Below, piece after piece: positions 1 to 9,748 of a DNA stretch of 64,000 bases (its first letter is position 1; the number at the start of each line of letters is the position of its first letter). The translations under genes were made by a program, and so were the position numbers. The notes beneath the pieces were generated by a model. That model searched no databases. It was not told the origin of the DNA and saw nothing but the letters and a program-made list of their open reading frames with translations. The stretch lies in assembly GCF_918797505.1 (NCBI RefSeq), contig NC_092801.1:27186477-27250476 (forward strand). The letters run 5' to 3'. This DNA comes from Bemisia tabaci (Eukaryota; Arthropoda; Insecta; Hemiptera; Aleyrodidae).

Positions 1-19
1 AAGTTGATCGAACATATCC

Positions 20-298
20 AGGGTGTCTACTGAAACAGGCTGCTCATAAATCAGTACTTTTTCAGCACCTACCCAAGAAATTCAGTCCCTCTTCAACAGG
101 AAAGTTCAGTACTTTTTCAGTGCCGCCAATTGACGAAATTCGAAAAATTTCAAACACTTGCATTTCTCGCTCAAATTGCGACCGAAATGATAAAAAATGA
201 AAACAAATCCGGACCTTCTCGCGGAATTTCCGCGCTTTTTCGGTACTTCCGGACCGCCCTTAAAAAATCAGTACTATTTCCGGACTTGTAGACATCCT
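20..298 (-). mobile_element. Family E element (CAGGGTGTCTAC ends), reverse orientation
   Basis: The ends CAGGGTGTCTAC and GTAGACATCCTG frame a segment built from GTACTTTTTCAG and TTCCGGA words. The same element occurs at 2386, 19636 and (truncated) 21879. It appears to have inserted into a family A element whose right part follows it. Confidence 0.75.
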
Positions 299-311
299 GA
301 ATTTGCTGCAA

Positions 312-479
312 AAATGTTGAATATTTGTATTTTTCAGATAAGTTTGTTCGCAATTCGATCGAACATATCTGAAAATTTCTGGGAAACATATGCATAACTC
401 TTCTCAAAAATACACGTTTTATCCGGAGAAATTTGGCAACTCTGGAATGTTCATACAGCGTTTTACCTTAGCGCGGCAG
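312..479. mobile_element. Family A element, right half
   Basis: It ends with AATTTGGCAACTCTGGAATG, TTCATACAGCG and CTTAGCGCGGCAG, the right terminus shared with the complete A copies at 17341, 20002 and 22938. The left half is missing from the window, displaced by the E element. Confidence 0.75.
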
Positions 480-905
480 AATAAGTTCATCACCGAACAA
501 GGCGGCATAGACAGCGCGGTGGCAATGGCGAGAGGAAAGGGCAATGCGCTAGCCACCTCGAACTCCGCAAACTTGCGAACTTGCGACTTTCGCGAGGTTG
601 TTGATGTCGAGTCCTCGCGCATCTCCGCGAGCTCGCCGAGGAATTCACTGTCGGACACGGAACGCGATGAGCTAATACGCGGTAATCTTACAAGAGGCGT
701 TTGCGTTACGCTGCTTACGTTACGTCGGCTACGTTAAGTTATGTGATTCGCACTTTTTTCGGGGAAACTATAATTTCTTCGAACAGAGTGCGTCTCCTTA
801 AATTGATTTTGGATTTTTCTGATATTCTGGTTTTTGGCGCGAATAAGTTAGCGCTCATTTGATTTCGCTTCCCTCTCCTGAAACACAGACATTTTTAACT
901 GTGCT
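480..905. other. Unassigned stretch
   Basis: This is mixed-composition DNA with CpG-containing words up to about 730 and AT-rich DNA after that. I see no gene, RNA or repeat that recurs in the window. Confidence 0.5.
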
Positions 906-990
906 GCCGTGATAGCGAAGAGAGCAATAAGTGTCAAATTTTCAACATCGAGTTCCCGAGTTCGAGTTCGTCGAAACTCTTTCAGATAAA
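906..990 (+). repeat. Family M terminal fragment
   Basis: It begins GCCGTGATAGCGAAGAGAGC and continues AATAAGTGTCAAATTTTC, matching the left end of the complete M element at 37283. The rest of the element is absent. Confidence 0.7.
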
Positions 991-1239
991 CCCACTTTTC
1001 ACAAACGACCCTCTATCTCCCTTTCTTCCCGGCCCTTGAAAAAGACTCAATTTAGAGTTTTAGTTCAGCGTGTCAACGAGGACACCCCAATCAATTCCTC
1101 TAAAACGGAATCGATGTTGGAACCGCTCGTAGACCCGAGCTAATGATCCGCGCTGTATCTTCAACCCTTCACTTCCCGCCGGAGCACCCCTTTTAAGGAC
1201 ACCCCGAACGGAGCCTATCGCGTTTCAACCATTAAAGCA

Positions 1240-1745
1240 GCCGTGCTAAGGAAGAACACCTTATGAGCCTCCAGGCGTTGCCAAATTTCCTTCGACCAAT
1301 CACGAATTCTCATTTGAATCAGTGAGAGCGGAAACACACCTACTCGAAAAAATGAAAATAATCAAGACACACAAAAAACTGCACAATACATGAAGGAAAC
1401 AGTCAAAGGCAAAGATTTTTGGTGCCGAAGCAAAAGTGGTCAAGGATACTTCAAAGGTCCAAGTTGGAACAGATGCGCTAACATCAATGACCTTCATGAA
1501 AATTGACTGTCTTTGATGAAACTTAGGCATTTTCGAGCTACCGAGTTGGTGTGTTTTCGTTCTCACTGATTCATTTGGGAATATTCCTCTTCTGAATTTT
1601 CAGAGGGTTTTGTTTGCAATGTCATCTAAAAAGTTGGAAAATTTCGAGAAAACATACTTATAACTTTCCTCGAAAATCAATATTTTCTGAGATGAAATTT
1701 AGCAACGCTTGAATACTCATACGGCGTTTTCCCTCAGCACGGTAG
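1240..1745. mobile_element. Family A element interrupted by a smaller MITE
   Basis: The left end GCCGTGCTAAGGAAGAACACC and right end GGCGTTTTCCCTCAGCACGG are the A termini. The middle is split by the element at 1317-1571. A copies without insertion are about 250 bp, and this one without its guest is also about 250 bp. Confidence 0.8.
1317..1571. mobile_element. 255-bp foldback MITE nested in family A, 6-bp TSD
   Basis: AATCAGTGAGAGCGGAAACA at the left is matched in reverse at the right by TGTTTTCGTTCTCACTGATT, and the inverted repeats extend about 40 bp inward. CATTTG flanks both ends (1311-1316 and 1572-1577), a clean target-site duplication. No coding capacity. Confidence 0.85.
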
Positions 1746-1814
1746 AATGGAGCTCTGGCCGGGAAGATGAAGAGGCTGACACACCGATCCTGAAGCCGCC
1801 AACGCAACGTAAGG

Positions 1815-2108
1815 GGTTATCTCTTTGCGATATATCGATTGATATGCCATTTAAACTCATGGAAAAGGATCGATAAGCAGGGTGTCCGCGACGAACACCT
1901 TAATAATCGATTCTTTACCACGGTTTCAAATGGGGAATATCGATAATCAATCGTTGCAAGAGGTTATCACTTTGCGATTTATCGATTGATATGCCATTTA
2001 AACTCATGGAAAAGGATCGATAAGCAGGGTGTCCGCAACGAACACCTTAATAATCGATTTTTTACCACAGTTTCAAATGTGGGAATATCGATAATCGATC
2101 GTTCACGC
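1815..2108. repeat. Family F: two tandem ~147-bp ATCGAT units
   Basis: Each unit carries GGTTATC, TATCGATTGATATGCCATTT, AAGGATCGATAAGCAGGGTG, CACCTTAATAATCGATT and AATATCGATAATC. The second begins exactly 147 bp after the first. Related copies are at 7989, 16774, 34222 and 49352. Confidence 0.8.
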
Positions 2109-2357
2109 TTCGCCACGGGGGTTATCCCGACGCAGAAGCGCGCGCATCACGAGTCTCCAATTATCCCGAGATGGGATTCACAATCAGTTTTTTCTCTTCT
2201 TTTCTCTGCCACGGGAGGACGCGAAGCCCGGATTCCCAGATCCCAGGTTCCCGATTTGATACCGTCGCGTCGCTGTTTCCGGTTCTCGTTACCGTGTTGC
2301 CGAACACCGAGGAAAATGCTCGGTCATGTAAACCGTATAGGCACCGTGCGCACCTGC

Positions 2358-2868
2358 GGGCTGATTCTTGAAATTAGTAGACAAACAGGGTGTCTACAAG
2401 TCTGGAATTTCCGGAAAGTCCGGAAATAGTACTGATTTTTCAAGGGCGGTCCGGAAGTACTGAAAAAGTGCGGACATTTTTGTCGCAATTTGAGCGGAAA
2501 ATTCAAATTTTTGAAATTTTTCGAATTTCGTCAGTTGAAGGTATTGAAAAAGTACTGAATTTTTCTCCTGAGGAGGGACTGAATTTCTCGGGAATATACC
2601 GAAAAAGTACTGTAAAAGTACTGATTTTTGGCCAGCCTGTTTTAGAAGACACCTTGACAAAGCGATAGACAAAGATGACAGAAAGGCTATTGAGGGATCC
2701 TATTGGTGGAAGCGGATGATTGCAATGGACAAAGGAGGTGAGTAATTGACTTACTAACGGTAACCCACGAGAGACCCTTTAGTTAGTCTATTTTTTTCTC
2801 CCTTAGTCTATTAGAACCACCCATTTCAATCAATAAGACCGCTTCATACTCCCTATGTCTAATCGCTC
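2358..2868. mobile_element. Family K element interrupted by an E element
   Basis: The left end GGGCTGATTCTTGAAATTAG, an internal TCCTATTGGTGGAAGCGG and AGTCTATTTTTTTCTCCC match the complete K copy at 45325. The E element at 2386-2655 interrupts it near its left end. The right terminus is lost. Confidence 0.7.
2386..2655 (+). mobile_element. Family E element with 6-bp TSD
   Basis: CAGGGTGTCTACAAGTCTGG starts it and AGAAGACACCTT ends it. GACAAA flanks both sides (2380-2385 and 2656-2661) and is single in the K copies without insertion, so this is a real target duplication. Confidence 0.85.
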
Positions 2869-3149
2869 CCGGCCAGAGGGAGATTGGACAAATGAGAGTC
2901 GGGTATAAAAATCTTTACATTTTTTTTGTCGTCCTTTTGTCAAAGTGGGCCTAAGAGAGGGCGAAGCGTCCTCTGGGGGTTAGTCCGCGTAGCGGCCAGG
3001 GGCCACAGCTCCCTAGTACATACTAGGCAGTAGCGCACGAAGCTCAACAAGAATTAAAGATGATTGTTGCTGCTTATTGGAAAATGCTATAGGCGAGCAG
3101 AATGTGCAAGATCGCCGAATCTTTGGATCACGGGTGGACAGGGTCAGGG
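2869..3149. other. Unassigned stretch
   Basis: No gene or repeated element recognised. It includes a moderately GC-rich stretch, GGCGAAGCGTCCTCTGGGGG, of unknown nature. Confidence 0.4.
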
Positions 3150-3715
3150 TATAGTATGAAACATAAGAAAGAAATGACAGCTTGGAAATTTCAGTGAAAT
3201 ATTTCATGAGGCTTTGAAATGTTTCATAGTTTTCCGGGGCTAGAGTATGCAACCCGAACTCAAACGCACACAAATAGAGGAAAGTCACAATTTTTACATT
3301 TTGCAAAACATGAAAAGGAACCGGAATTTTTCAATATCTTTCAGAAATTTCTGAAATTTCATGAAATATTTCACGAAATATTTCACGTGAAATTTCAAGA
3401 TTATATTTTTCATGAAATGTTGCCATCCTGGACGGGGTACAGGGCACATCTCAAAACACGGTGTAAATTCCGGCAGGCGCAGTATAGGCAATTTGCATAT
3501 CGGACGGTATGCATAACGGTGTATAGCTTGCAGTATGTTCAGGATGTCGAAGGCGCTATACATGCGGAGCGCGTGGGCTCGCCTTTCAATGCCATGATAA
3601 TTCGAATTTCGAATTCGCGGCGTCAGCTAATATAAATGATCGGGAGAGTGTATTTTTTGTTGATTCTTTGCTGAAACTCTGCAAGTGATCTGCTATTGAT
3701 ATACATACATTTACT
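3150..3715 (+). repeat. Family O repeat (GAAATATTTCATGAAATTTC motifs), copy 1
   Basis: It contains runs of TTTCATGAAATATTTCACG and then GTATAGGCAATTTGCATATC, and is shared over about 560 bp with 23222-23794. The ATGAAATATTTCAT words are self-complementary. No coding capacity is shared between the copies. Confidence 0.75.
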
Positions 3716-4629
3716 GCTCTCAAACTGATCTGATTTTTTTTTTTGTGCGTGTAAATTACGATTTTATATAATAATGTAAGATTCGACTGGATATGACTCA
3801 CGAGTAGAGTTAAAATTGACTCGATCTGATTTTCGATACAAGAACAGAGTACAACCATTCTTCTTCAGTGTCGACACTCTGTCTGATTAAGAGCGAAGCT
3901 CAAAGTGAAATGAATATAATGGCGAAGAGGAGAACCTCTGGGAGTACGTAAGAATGAAAAACGATTAAACGGGGGATTAAATCACTCGGCGTTCAAGACG
4001 AGTTAAGAGAGCCCCGAGGCTTTGATCACCCTCCCTCGCAGCGTCGAGTTATGATCTAGACGTGCCACTCGCTCGTCGAGATCTCGTCTCCGAAACAAAA
4101 CTGAGCGGGTAAAAATAATCCCTCGCCGCTTTTTGAAAGTCAAGCGAGCGCGAGCCGAAGGTGCGAGTAATTCGAAGAGTGAAATACGATTATTTTCAGG
4201 ATTAAGTAGCTCCGTCGAACGGGCGTCTGCGAGCAATTAATATGGTGTAATAGGGTTTAGGGGACTTAAATTCAGCTCCTGGGGGGCTCACGAGTGGCAG
4301 TAAAGGCGTCGTTAGGAAATTAAGTCGAGTGTTGCGTCACGGAGGATCACTCATTTCCAACGTTCGAATAAAATAGAAACCGAAAGAACGCTCGACGCCT
4401 GTTGATTCTCGCTCCGCTCGGGTGTTTAGGGGATGAAGACTCTATTTTTCGCCTTGCTGAAGAATATGAATGGGGGAGGGGGAGAAGGGGAGGTGTAGCT
4501 GATGCAAAATAAGAGTTTAGCTCGCTAGAAAAAAAGTACCGATAAAGAGGGTGGCCCGAACCTAACACACAAGGCCTTTATTTCCTCGATTATTTTAGGT
4601 TAACTGAAAAAAAAATACAGTCTGTATAC
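3716..4629. other. Unassigned, apparently low-repeat stretch
   Basis: Short ORFs on the minus strand (4003-4236 and 4347-4568) show no recognisable domain and no ordered codon use. I see no repeat copies from elsewhere in the window. Confidence 0.4.
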
Positions 4630-4697
4630 TGCCGTGCTGAGGAAAAACGCCGTATGAGCCTTCAAACGTTGCCAAATTTCCTTCGACTGATCACAAA
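4630..4697 (+). repeat. Family A left-end fragment
   Basis: It begins TGCCGTGCTGAGGAAAAACG and continues GTTGCCAAATTTCCTTCGAC, the A left terminus. No right end follows. Confidence 0.75.
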
Positions 4698-5028
4698 TCA
4701 AATTTGAATTCCTTGGGGTTAATTTTCTCCTGAAAACATCTTTTTTCCGAGCCAATATACGTCAATGTAGCGAACTTGCATTTTGTCGAAGGAAGGCTCT
4801 CGCTTTGTCCCCCATAATTAGGGGTCAGTATTCCAGACATAGATGGGCTGATTTGGGGTTTTTGGTGTCGATTTCGGTTCAAATTTTCCGGGCTTTCTGA
4901 TTCTGATGAAGTCATTTCAAAATTTCGACGTAAACCCTGACTTTTGAGGTAGGCACTGTTAACGTTCAGGTTATTGCAGCATGGACTTTTACGCCAAAGT
5001 TTTGTTATTTTCATGTTGTAAAACTCAT

Positions 5029-5186
5029 ATGCGGGCTGATGGTTGAAATTGATAGACAAAGCAATGGACATAAAGAAGACACAAGGAGTATGAAATGACC
5101 CTATTGGTTAAAATGGGCGGTTCTAACAGACTAAGGAAGAAAAAAATAGACTAAGTAAAGGGTCTCTCGTGGGTTGCGGTTAGTTT
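5029..5186 (+). repeat. Family K partial copy
   Basis: GGGCTGATGGTTGAAATTGA, then CCCTATTGGTTAAAATGGG and a segment ending GTCTCTCGTGGGTTGCGG match the left half of the K copy at 45325. This copy is uninterrupted where the 2386 E element sits in the other copy, so it serves as the unoccupied site. Confidence 0.75.
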
Positions 5187-5592
5187 CTCTATTAGAAGTA
5201 TTAAGAATTTGATTTAAAGAACTTAAATAATTTGACTTAAAGACTTAAAGAATTTGATGTATCTCTTTAACTTATGTTTTTCGTTTCTTTTTTTGTTCCA
5301 GGTAAGATTGCTCGACTTCTCTCCGTGTATCAATTTCAGTTTGATAAACTCATTCACACGTAAGAAAGTCTACTGTACTGGAATAAATTCAGTCAACAGA
5401 GAATAATTTTTCTTCCTGGTCAGTATCTTATATGAGCTGAGTTCGAAACTTAAATTCCCACCTTATTCATACGATTTCTCCTTTTTATTTCAATTTAAAG
5501 AGCCTGTCAGAAAAGTGCTCCCTTCCGGAGGCAACTTAGGTATTCCGCTCAATAATTGCCCGAACAAAACGTTGGACATCATCACTAATATC
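5187..5592. other. Unassigned AT-rich stretch
   Basis: It has direct short repeats of ACTTAAAGAATTTGA near 5210-5260. No gene recognised. Confidence 0.4.
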
Positions 5593-5854
5593 TGGATTGC
5601 ATTCTGCAAAAAAGAACCAAGAGCAATCCAATGTCCCTAAGATTGTGCAATTTTTTCTACCTTGCAAGTATAAACTGAGCATCTAAATATGTTTTATCTT
5701 TACTCCGAATAAACGATGAATTCAAGACGAAACTTACCTTTGTAAATTTAATGCTGTGCATCATTTCAGTCTTTTTTTGCTAAGAGGGTAAGTAGCAAAA
5801 TCCTAGCAAAACTGGAATGCTGTTGGTTTCCTTTCGCAAAATGCAATCCACCTA
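5593..5854. mobile_element. ~260-bp inverted-repeat element
   Basis: TGGATTGCATTCTGCAAAAA at the left pairs with TTTCGCAAAATGCAATCCA at the right, with further pairing inside (CCAAGAGCAATCCAATG against GGAATGCTGTTGG). A partial relative ends at about 18120 (CATTGGAATGCTCCTGGTTC). It is a non-autonomous element of unknown class. Confidence 0.7.
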
Positions 5855-6535
5855 GTCTTCAAGTATCCAGAAATGAAACTACAAACATCTTCCACTCACA
5901 ATCAGTTCGATCTTAATATGATTCGGTTTCCGTCCGTTAAAGTCTGTTCAGTTCCCATTTTCTAAATTAGACCCAAGGGGGGGGGGGGTGTCCAGTGCCA
6001 TATAGTAATGTTCCGCCCATCCCACCCAGCACCCATTTCCGCGCGAAGTTGCTAACGGCGGCCAGGAAAAGTCCTCGGCGCGTTAGAAGACCAACCGTGG
6101 CGGTATCTCCGGCTTTCGTGACCGGTCGATCGAACCGCGAGTTCAATGCGGAGTGTTATCGGCCGAGCCGTTCAGGAGCAGGATATTAAGATCTCGCCGT
6201 TATTGCACCCCCGCACCCCCAACCCTCGGAAGAGGGGGGGGGAAGGTCTCCAGTTTATCGCCACGGAGAAATAGCGGAAGTGCAGTAGTCGCAGCGGCTC
6301 GTTTTTTCACCCGTTTCCGGTGCCGCCGCCCCCCCCCCCCCCCCCGGTTCCAGGGTCCAGAAATACCCTCTTGCGCAGCTGTTCCGGAATGGCTATAAGA
6401 ACCACCCCCCTCCCTCCTCCCCCGCCCGCGGGTAAATAGGTCAGTTCCGTCGGCTGGAATTTTGTCGGACTCCGGATAGCTGATATCGGGGGGAGGGGAG
6501 GGGAGGTTGGTGTTATGAGTTTTCCTGGAAAATCT
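5855..6535. other. GC-rich stretch with homopolymer tracts
   Basis: It includes a G run near 5980 and a C run near 6330, with GC-rich DNA between. ORFs here (5995-6398) are proline- and arginine-rich by composition only. I see no exon-like conservation or splice pattern. Confidence 0.4.
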
Positions 6536-7108
6536 ATGAAAGGACAGGAATTTTCGTCTTTGCTTGAATTTTCTGTATCTCTTGAATTTCTACGGAGCAT
6601 TCCGAAATAATTCCGATTTCGGGAAACATAAATTCCGATTTGCCAAAGTTCCGAGAAAAATTCCGATTTTTTTTCAAAAATTCCGGGGGAAAATTCCGAA
6701 ACACGCCCGGATTTAGTTCCGAGGATCGTTAAATTTGATCAAAAAGTCCCTAAATTTGATCAGACAAATAGTCAAACTGGCGAAAACTGCAAATTTCAAG
6801 GAAATTCTGGAGGATGAAAGGACAGGAATTTTCGTCTTTGCTTGGGTTTTCTGTATCTCTTGAATTTCTACTCAGTGCTTCCATTTCATTTTATCAAATG
6901 ATTCCGAAATAATTCCGATTTCCGGAAATATATTCCGATTCGCCTAAGTTAAGAGAAAAATTCCGATCTTTTCAAAAATTCCGGAAAATTCCGAAAAACG
7001 CCCGGATTTAGTTCCAAAGATCGTCAAATTTGATCAAAAAGTCCCTTAATTTGACCAGACTAATAGTCAAACTGGCGAAAAACTGCACATTTCGAGGAAA
7101 TTCCGGAG
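6536..7108. repeat. Tandem duplication of a ~278-bp TTCCGA-rich unit
   Basis: ATGAAAGGACAGGAATTTTC at 6536 recurs at 6814, and both units continue through AATTCCGATT words to AATAGTCAAACTGGCGAAAA. The second unit has a short insertion (about 6870-6900). It is a duplicated, decayed repeat. Confidence 0.8.
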
Positions 7109-7430
7109 ATTTAGAAGATTCCGGGAAAAGTTCCGATTATTTGAAAAGTTTTGAATTTCGAGATTACTTCCGGGAAATTGCAGCACTGTTCCTACCATAG
7201 TTGAAACAACCCCCCTCCCTCCCTTAAACACAAAATATACATACCTACTTGGAAAAAACAACGTTGCGCTGAGCACTGACACTTTAGGTGAAGAAGGGAT
7301 AAAAAGGGCCTGATAAAAAAAGGCACCCTTATTAAATTCGTAAGTCTGTTACTATACTTGACTTGGAAAACAAACTCTCGATCCAAAATAATCGCGTTGA
7401 ATTTTTAGTTTTTAGGAAGTCAAATTCACT

Positions 7431-7740
7431 CTCACGCCGCGCCGACCAGCGACCGCATCGTGTTTGACGCATCACGCAATGCCTGAAGTATTCCTTCAGT
7501 CTTGTAGGCGCTAATATGCTTTCCGCGCCGACTAGCGACTGCACTGTGTTTGACGCATCATGCAATGTTTGAAGTATTCCTACACTCTTGTAGGCGCTAA
7601 CATGCTTTACGCGCCGACCAGCGAGCAGCGGCTGCACTGTGTCAGGCGCAATGCGTGAAGTATCTTGCACTCTTGTAGGCGCGTATATGCTTAGCGAGCG
7701 TACTGTGTTAGGCGCAATGTGTGAAGTATTCCTGCAGCCA
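7431..7740. repeat. Family P: four ~85-bp tandem units
   Basis: Each unit holds GCGCCGACCAGCGA, a GTGTTTGACGCA-type word, GAAGTATTCC and CTTGTAGGCGC. The last unit is shorter. Similar arrays occur at 42545, and the GTGAAGTAT...GTAGGCGCC portion forms the hairpin at 35391. Confidence 0.75.
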
Positions 7741-7988
7741 TGAGGTAAACAGCTTCTTTTTTTTAAATTTAATCTTTGAAGTAACTTCTGTGAAGGAAGG
7801 AAACTACCTCTAGTTAGCGCTCTTTTACCTAACGTTTTCGGGCTCAGCGCTAAGTTGTTTTTTCCGTGTAGACATTATTTAATTGATCAGGTTGTCCCAC
7901 GCACATTACGGACTAAACCAAAAAGCCATTTTGTGCACCAACGCGACACACAATGCCACCCATCATGTTTTTCAAACAGTGGGGAGGC

Positions 7989-8198
7989 GTGAATGATCGA
8001 TTATCGATATTTCCCCATTTGGGCTGTGGTAAAGAATCGATTATTAGGGTGTTCGCTGCGAACACCTTAATAATCGATCCTTTTCCATAGGTTTAAATGG
8101 CAGATCAATCGATATATCGCAGAGTTCGCCGCGAACGTCCTAATAATCGATCCTTTTCCTTAGGTTTAAATGGCAGATCAAACGATGTATCACAAAGC
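7989..8198 (-). repeat. Family F, two reverse units
   Basis: GATCGATTATCGATATTTCC is followed by two copies of CTAATAATCGATCCTTTTCC-type sequence and AAATGGCAGATCAA. This is the reverse orientation of the 1815 array. Confidence 0.75.
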
Positions 8199-8394
8199 GT
8201 GCTATCCGCGTGAAAATCGGACATGAGACTGAGACTCTGCGTTCGAACGTGTCGGATTACATTTGCAATTCTATAAAATTCAACCCCGAAACACACGTTC
8301 GACGGACCCATTAATCCCGAAACTTAATGAAAACGAAAGTGTCCGGTTAAATTTTGTCCCTGCGAAGCTTTGACCCACTTACCCGTCCCTCTCG

Positions 8395-9133
8395 CCGCAC
8401 GGTGGATCGAGTCAACAGGAGAGGTCGGACAAAATTTGGAATCTTTAAACGCCCTTAACTCCGTGTATACAAATAGGAGGTTTTAAAGGTGGTTTCCTCG
8501 TAAAAGTCTCTTCTAGAACCACCCCTAAAATCCTAAAATATGACAAATTAAACATCAAAATTTGCAGTTTAAGTGAAGAATTTCATGTCCGACCCGACCT
8601 CCCTAATGAAGATGTTGCATGTGTGAGGGATTTGCGATTCGACCATTGATTCTTATGTAAAAGTTTGCGAGAAACTTGATGCTGCCACTGGTTTTCTCTG
8701 AAATCATCTCCTAATCTCAGAAAAAGCTCTCCAAGTGAGGCCAAAATGGAGGGGATATCCCACGCTATCCTGAGAGTCCACCTCTACATCAAAACAAACC
8801 CTCCATGCAAAGATAGGGAGCAAATACATTAGCAGGGTTGCCGTGTTTTCAGTTGTGGAGTCCCCAAATAAAGTGGTAGCCCTGTCAATGTATTTGCTCC
8901 CTATCTTTGCATGGAGATAGTTTGTCTTGATGTAGAGGTGGACTCTCAGGGTAGGGTGGGATATCCCCTCCATTTTGGCCTCACTTTGAGAGCTTTTTAT
9001 GAGCTTGGGAGATGATTTCAGAGAAAACCAGTGGCACCATCGTGTTTTTTGCGAATTTTTACATAAGAATCAATGGTCAAATCGCAAATTCCTCACACGT
9101 GCAACATCTCCATTGACTAAATCCACTGTGCGC
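8395..9133. mobile_element. Family H element interrupted by foldback D
   Basis: CCGCACGGTGGATCGAGTCA at the left is mirrored by TTGACTAAATCCACTGTGCG at the right. The complete uninterrupted H copy at 28066 is about 245 bp, so the extra 500 bp here is the D insertion. Confidence 0.8.
8611..9111. mobile_element. Foldback element D, copy 1
   Basis: GATGTTGCATGTGTGAGGGA at the left is mirrored by CTCACACGTGCAACATCTCC at the right, and the two arms of about 225 bp pair almost throughout (for example GGATATCCCACGCTATCCTG in the left arm). A short non-pairing centre holds GTTGCCGTGTTTTCAG. Four copies lie in this window. Confidence 0.85.
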
Positions 9134-9491
9134 CGTCGATACCCTGCGGGACGAACCCTTTCGCTTTCTGGCAAGGGAGAGTTTGTTTACCGCAGGTTTA
9201 ACCTCAGAATCCAAACACGTGCACGGAGAGCCCCACGCGAGGTTGAGAGACTTGATGAAAGGGAAAAGGGTTGCCGGGTTCATTGAGGGAAGGGTTGATT
9301 CCGAGAGTATCACTTGAAATCTCAAGGTAAATGTGACAACTGTTCCAGAAACCTTATGTGTTCTTTTTGTCGCATTCGTCGCAAAGCTTTGACGTCACTG
9401 CCCGAAACCTTTAAGGCTTAAGGATTCCCCACGTCTTCTTTTAAGACACCGCGAGAAAAACATTGGTTATAGAGAATGATCTTTGGTTCAT

Positions 9492-9748
9492 AATTGGACC
9501 GAGTTTATCAGAAAGGAACCAACACACATAGTCGAAAAAATTGAGTTGAGAATGTTTTTGAGTTCCGCTAGCCGTATAATTTCTCTTGTTGAATACTAGA
9601 AGTCGGAAAACAGAAATTGGTTTGTGAAAAAAGGGTGGTAAAGTTTATTTTCTACATTGCGTCTTATGCAGGAATAAAACTTCAAACCTCTTTTTCTCAG
9701 TTTCAACTTAATGTGGGTTGATTCCTTTCTGATGAACTCGGTCCAATA
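9492..9748. mobile_element. Family L element
   Basis: AATTGGACCGAGTTTATCAG at the left is mirrored by CTGATGAACTCGGTCCAAT at the right, with AAAGGAACCAAC against TTGATTCCTTT just inside. Other copies lie at 21316, 44131, 46310 and 62120. Confidence 0.75.
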
